Positions 60,545-64,000 of a stretch of 64,000 bases of DNA are shown here, piece after piece. Source of the stretch: Helopsaltes ochotensis. Lineage: Eukaryota; Chordata; Aves; Passeriformes; Locustellidae. The position numbers and the translations under genes are program-made. Position 1 is the stretch's first letter. Each line of letters begins with the position of its first letter. The notes beneath the pieces were generated by a model, which was given only the letters and a program-made list of their open reading frames with translations, did not search any database and was not told the DNA's origin. The DNA lies in the NCBI GenBank assembly GCA_013400155.1, contig VXBM01000271.1, positions 662,685 through 726,684 on the forward strand. The letters run 5' to 3'.

Positions 60545-63500
60545 CAAAATTCAATATGGAAACTCTGAAGATAAAAAAAAGTAAAATTATTTTCCCTTGA
60601 GAATGAATAAACTTCAGAGAACAAATCACTGTATTTTTTTTCATTTAAAAGGAATTTTCTGTTTTAGTGAAAGAAAAAATATTATTTTAGATTGCCTGTC
60701 AAAAGTAAGATCCTTTATAATGATGTATGAAATGCCACCACAATGATTTTTCTCCTTGATGTATATTTTTAAAAGATGATGGGCATGTTTTGGTTTTGAG
60801 CAAAATAATTTAAATCATGCACATCATTGTAGTTTCTTGCAACTTGACTTCTTTTTTCTTGTTTTCCAGTGTTGGGGTTTTTCTTAATGTATCCTGGGAC
60901 ATAAAAATCATTTGAAAATGACAAACCACCTAATTTCAGGTAGGTATTTTCAAAAATAAATTTTCTTGAAGGACAAAACATAATGAAATTCAGTGAAATA
61001 ATTTATTTTTTCTCTTCTTTTTATAGAGGCTTTAAAGACATTTAATGTTCTATGAAATAATAGTTTCTAAACTGTGTTTCTCTAATAGATGAATAACAGA
61101 ATTAAAGTAATTGAAGAGAACCCCTAAGGTAGTAATTTAGTTTCAAGAATATTAGTAAAGGAACAACTTGGATAAGTTGCAGGATGAAATATAAAAACAA
61201 TAATAGATGACATCATAGGGACAGTGGAAAAGAGGCAAACAATTCAAGAATTTATCCAGAATGTGAGAAGAAGTGGAAAAAAAAAAAAAAGATATAATTG
61301 TGGTTTATGTATTTCCTAGGTAAATTCTTTCATATGTCAGGATTGAACACAGAGAAATCCTGTGAAAAAAATATTGTTTCATTTCTCTTTTATGTATCCC
61401 ATAAACATCTACTAAAGAATTAATTGCAAAAAAACAAGGAAGGATACACTTGTCATTTGCTAATATGATTAAAAAGCGACTTTGATTCCATCTGTAAATC
61501 TACACACATCAGATTAAAAAAAAAAAAAAACAAACGTGGTGGAGTTGCATCTAGGAAAGAAATAAAGAAATTACCTGGGAAGGATTCAATTGCTAGGATA
61601 TTTTGTGTCCCACACCCCGCCATGCTCGTATAAAGACAAAGACAGTGTGTATGCACAGACCCACACACATTTGTGTGTGTTTACAACGACCCACATACAT
61701 AAAGATACAGGAGTGAAACTTTTAAGGAGACTCTCCACTGGAAGTGGAAATATTTGTATATTTTACCAGCTATCTAGTTGTGCTTAGCTGTTCCCAACTG
61801 ATTGTTTGCTTGCTTCATAGATGAAAACAATTAAATTCCATGATAAACTAATACAAGTTCTATTAGTAATTCATAACTAAATTTCAACAACAAAAGAAAA
61901 TATTCATTTTTAATCTGTACCAATGTCATTCAGTCTTCATTCAAGTGCTTTTTGAAGGGGAAATTTTAAAGATTTTTTTTTTCTTAGAAAATATTTGGAA
62001 ATTCAAAATCTAGTGGTTTTTTAGAGGTGAATGTGTATGTTTCCAGTTTTAAAGGAGGTCAGACTGTATTTTTAATTAAGTTTAATGGAGAGAAATTTCA
62101 GCTGTAAGGAAACAATTGGGATACAAGACTTTGGAGCATGCATATGATAGAAATGGTGGGCTATGAAATGGCTTTCATTAGAGTAATGTCTAATGACTAC
62201 TAAAGGAGAAATGAAAGAAGCCAGTTAAAGATTAAACAATACGTCTCTTCTTAAGCTCAAATGGGAAGCACAAATGTTTGCTATTGTAATTCATACTTAT
62301 GATTACAGATTTGATGTATTTATGTATTGATGTATTAATGTATTATACATTGCATGTATAACAAATAATGCTAATTTAATTATGCCTGATCAAACTAATA
62401 GGGGAGGGAGGAACTGAAATTGCTTTCCTGGGAATGTTAAAAAAACTTCACAGAATAAAAGGAAACTTTGAAGTTAGACAGAATAGAGGAGGCTCTCATA
62501 TCAGAAGAAGTTTAAGGCAGTTTATCATAAAAAATGAATCCTTCTACTTGTTTTTGAAGGTATTGATATTGATAATGGATATTAATGAGAAATTAAGGTT
62601 TAAAAGGAATACATCATTACAAAACCATTCTGAAATAACTTTAATAGGAATACTACAACAATGAGACTGTTTAAGGGCTTGGTAAGATGTTGAGTGTTTC
62701 AGCTGTGGTTAGCTTTGTATGAATATTTAAAAATGCCTAAATACATTTGGATTACAGTACAATTTTTTTTTTTTTTGTTATCCAGTCATCAAACATTTTC
62801 TTCCTGAAAATATAGACACAATTCTTTCTTTAATTCTTGGGTTTTATATGTTACCTAACTTGCTGGTATTCTGTAGGTGCTACCATATCTATCAAATTTT
62901 AAATTATAATCTATACAGTTTGTGTGGTACAGTATGCCAACAGATTAAAAAAAACAAAACAAAACAACAGCAGCAACAAAACAAACGAGCAAAAAAACTC
63001 CCAAAAACCAAAAAAAAACCCACCCTCAGGAAAAAAATCACTATTTTAAGAACATAGAAAATTCTATCTGAGCATAACAACAGGTAAATCCAAATCAAAT
63101 CATATAATGATTATATTATTCTTCCTGTTACTAGTTTTAAGTGATAAATTTTGTATAAAGAGATGTAAGTATAATAGACTTGTGTGTTCCTAAATTTGTC
63201 AAATAAGCATCCATTGCAAACTTCCTGCGATCTTTTTTAAGTTTTGTTTTTCTGAGACAGACTTTTATTTGTGAAAGCAGCTGCAATACTGTACTCATAA
63301 TTGCAAGTCACATAGTATATAGGAATAGTGCAGGCCACAATACAATAGAGGAAACAAGGTAAAATTATAGCTCTTATGTTTCTTTTTTACTGGAATTAGT
63401 TACTTAGCAGTATCAGTTCTCTGTTAACTGACTGGTGAAAGCAAAACACATCCTACTCATGTGCTAACATATCACTCTGCAAAATATTGAGCACTAGATT

Positions 63501-64000
63501 TAAAAAAGGCCAGAGGCAAATTTGGTGGTTTATGGCTTTGGAGGGATGAGGTCTATGTCTATCCTAGAAAATTAAGAAGAACATGGTTCATTGATCCTGA
63601 GGGCAAAGAACATGGAAATTATTTAATCCATACAGCTATAATCCCAGCCTCTGATAAATAGATTTGTTCTGTTGAAAGAGATAGTAGTAATCATTTTAGC
63701 AATAGTGTATTCTTGTGCTTAGTCTTCGGAATACCTGAGGTTTTAACAGGAAAGCACTGCTTCCTGTTAAAAAGTATCTGGACAAAATCTATACTAATTT
63801 TTGAATAGTTTGGTCTTGTGCCCTGGCCAGCTCAGCATTTCAAGTAAAGATATAGCTGACTTCTAGTCCTTACACACTAACCTTGTCCAGTGAAAGACAA
63901 AGTCACTCATCCCAACATCTATCATTCTCTTTGCTATTAAAAAGAAATTCTGCCAAACATTACCCACAGTCAAAAAACCCAAACCAAAACAAAAAAAACC

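Larger units (their letters stand above)
58621..64000. other. Non-coding stretch to window end
   Basis: No gene is supported. Besides the CR1 tail at 59826-59872 there are A/C-rich runs near 60497-60544, 62946-63025 and the last 30 bases, and a TATTGATGTA-type repeat near 62310-62350. Confidence 0.5.

Noticed and set aside
1..64000. CRISPR array, operon, phage or other defence system
   Set aside because: No regularly spaced direct repeats with unique spacers and no prokaryotic gene structure; the sequence is vertebrate.

Overview
This looks like avian nuclear DNA, most likely from a songbird or near relative, and it is essentially non-coding. The support is lineage-specific repeats read by eye. 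There are several 5'-truncated CR1 LINEs ending in degenerate ATTCTRTG-type 3' tails, a tRNA-derived SINE with a CR1 tail of the kind described in zebra finch (TguSINE1 type), and at least four families of endogenous-retrovirus LTRs without internal retroviral genes. The background is AT-rich, rich in stop codons and full of microsatellites. No multi-exon gene, rRNA or tRNA gene can be supported. Subfamily names rest on memory and were not searched.

Layout. 1-1422 has nothing recognisable. 1423-3236 is an LTR abutting a CR1 that carries a nested SINE. 6768-7665 is an LTR interrupted by a second LTR-like insert that holds a degenerate 28-bp minisatellite. 10305-10921 is a clean solo LTR with TG...CA ends and a 6-bp target-site duplication (TSD). 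12700-12885 is a short LTR fragment (family B). 14575-14886 is a minus-strand CR1. 15418-15470 is a near-perfect hairpin. 16400-16463 and 17921-18012 are very long poly-T tracts. 18690-19290 is a repeat-free block of conserved-element texture. 21236-21399 (minus) is a possible isolated exon. 22431-23013 is a minus-strand solo LTR with a 5-bp TSD. 24801-25772 holds a local direct duplication around a CR1 tail. 30486-32310 is a second LTR + CR1 pair in the same order and orientation as the first. 32895-33464 is a third copy of LTR family A. 34320-34415 is a (TTTTG)/(TTTGG) array. 35040-35215 is family B copy 2. 35870-36340 holds two joined CR1 fragments. 40166-40640 is an assembly gap. 44379-44437 is (ATT)n. 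52922-53094 is another possible isolated exon. 55543-55760 is family B copy 3 (minus). 58180-58620 is a second conserved-element-like block. 59826-59872 is a bare CR1 tail.

No cooperating gene system is present. The biological content is retroelement history: CR1 and a SINE that borrowed its tail, ERV insertion followed by LTR-LTR recombination to solo LTRs, and nesting that orders the events. The most useful leads are the recurrent LTR-CR1 pairing, the three-copy CCAAT/TATA LTR family, the 24.8/25.6 kb duplication, the 53-bp hairpin, two exon-like ORFs with splice signals, and the homopolymer/poly-G tracts that may be assembly artefacts.
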